Shown: piece by piece, positions 63,877 through 64,000 of the stretch | Layout of the letters: each line of letters begins with the position of its first letter | How positions within the stretch are numbered: position 1 is the first letter of the stretch | NCBI RefSeq assembly: GCF_012952295.1 | Contig: NZ_JABBCH010000004.1 | Location: 1-64,000, forward strand | From: Crystallibacter degradans | GTDB lineage: Bacteria > Actinomycetota > Actinomycetes > Actinomycetales > Micrococcaceae | DNA length: 64,000 nucleotides | Direction: 5' to 3' | The notes under the pieces: generated by a model | Seen by the model: the letters and a program-made list of their open reading frames with translations, nothing else | What the model was told of the DNA's origin: nothing | Databases searched by the model: none | Program-made: the position numbers and the translations under genes

Positions 63877-64000
63877 ATGGAGTGGATCGATCGGGTGCTC
63901 GAGCCATTCGAATGGATGAGGGCGGTGCTTGCGAATCAGGGCGTACCCGGTCAGGTCTTCTTATCAGGGATCGTCGTCTACGCGATAGCTTTCGCTTTTG
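63877..64000 (+). CDS. Start of a gene cut by the window edge, membrane protein
   Basis: ATG 63877 opens a frame that runs to the end of the window (41 codons). AAGGAG lies 11 nt upstream. The product begins MEWIDRVLEPFEWMRAVLAN and turns hydrophobic (FLSGIVVYAIAFAF), suggesting a membrane segment near residue 30. Family unknown. Confidence 0.55.
   Translation, partial: MEWIDRVLEPFEWMRAVLANQGVPGQVFLSGIVVYAIAFAF

Noticed and set aside
63641-63919. A 92-codon plus-strand frame after ychF
   Set aside because: Arg/Ser/Thr/Cys-rich composition, no ribosome site, and it overlaps the better-supported start at 63877.

Overview
The window is chromosomal DNA from a high-GC actinobacterium, most likely a member of the Micrococcaceae close to Arthrobacter. 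This rests on the GC-rich, GTG-rich coding style, a DUF222/HNH endonuclease, a mycothiol-type (MDMPI-like) protein, a groES-groEL pair with a His-ending GroEL and CIRCE operators, guaB/guaB3/guaA close together, and gene blocks with actinobacterial order (alr-tsaE-tsaB-rimI-tsaD; xseB-xseA/ispH/rmuC/ychF; zinc ribbon-5-FCL-galU-rimJ). I saw no rRNA, tRNA, CRISPR array, insertion sequence or prophage. Most of the window is core genome with a few accessory pieces.

Layout. 1-4.9 kb: the 3' part of a DUF222/HNH protein, then a GAF-type regulator divergent from a flavin monooxygenase with a fused NTF2-like domain. 4.9-7.5 kb: a family-4 glycosidase divergent from a PfkB sugar kinase. 7.5-12.2 kb: alanine racemase and the t6A tRNA-modification genes with rimI. 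12.2-20.5 kb: a VapBC toxin-antitoxin pair, a carboxylate-amine ligase, a GH3 lipoprotein, a methyltransferase, an MDMPI-like protein, a sulfite-oxidase-type molybdoenzyme with a Crp-family regulator, and a VOC protein. 20.5-24.4 kb: a four-gene iron-siderophore importer with a DtxR/IdeR-type box. 24.5-26.8 kb: groES and groEL behind two CIRCE operators, with an intrinsic terminator between the genes.

26.9-36.8 kb: guaB, a BtrH-like protein, guaB3, glpD, a lone PTS EIIA, a SURF1 protein, a DUF3817 protein and guaA. 36.8-40.9 kb: a very large protein with the DUF4011-helicase-Vsr-like layout but changed Walker A and Walker B motifs. 40.9-45.5 kb: a CpaB-like SAF protein, a zinc-ribbon protein behind a third CIRCE (resembling the mycobacterial chaperone Ruc), 5-FCL, galU, rimJ and a GlpR-like membrane protein. 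45.5-51.1 kb: an APH-type phosphotransferase, a two-component system with a small acidic-tailed membrane protein, and a TPR-like protein. 51.2-55.3 kb: a Nudix gene joined to an OpuC-type compatible-solute importer. 55.3-64 kb: an aminotransferase, PPK2, xseB-xseA, a membrane protein, ispH, rmuC, ychF and the start of one more gene at the right edge.

Themes. Protein quality control is linked across the window by three CIRCE sites (two at groES, one at the zinc-ribbon gene), which implies one HrcA regulon. Guanine nucleotide synthesis is concentrated between 27 and 37 kb. Several genes appear to be leaderless: a -10-like hexamer sits 6-8 nt before the start codon. The best candidates for new biology are the motif-degenerate helicase-nuclease-like protein, the CIRCE-controlled Ruc-like gene, the acidic-tailed partner of the two-component system, and a possible GGAGG/CCTCC/GGAGG switch before the BtrH-like gene. 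All calls come from reading the sequence; no database search was run.
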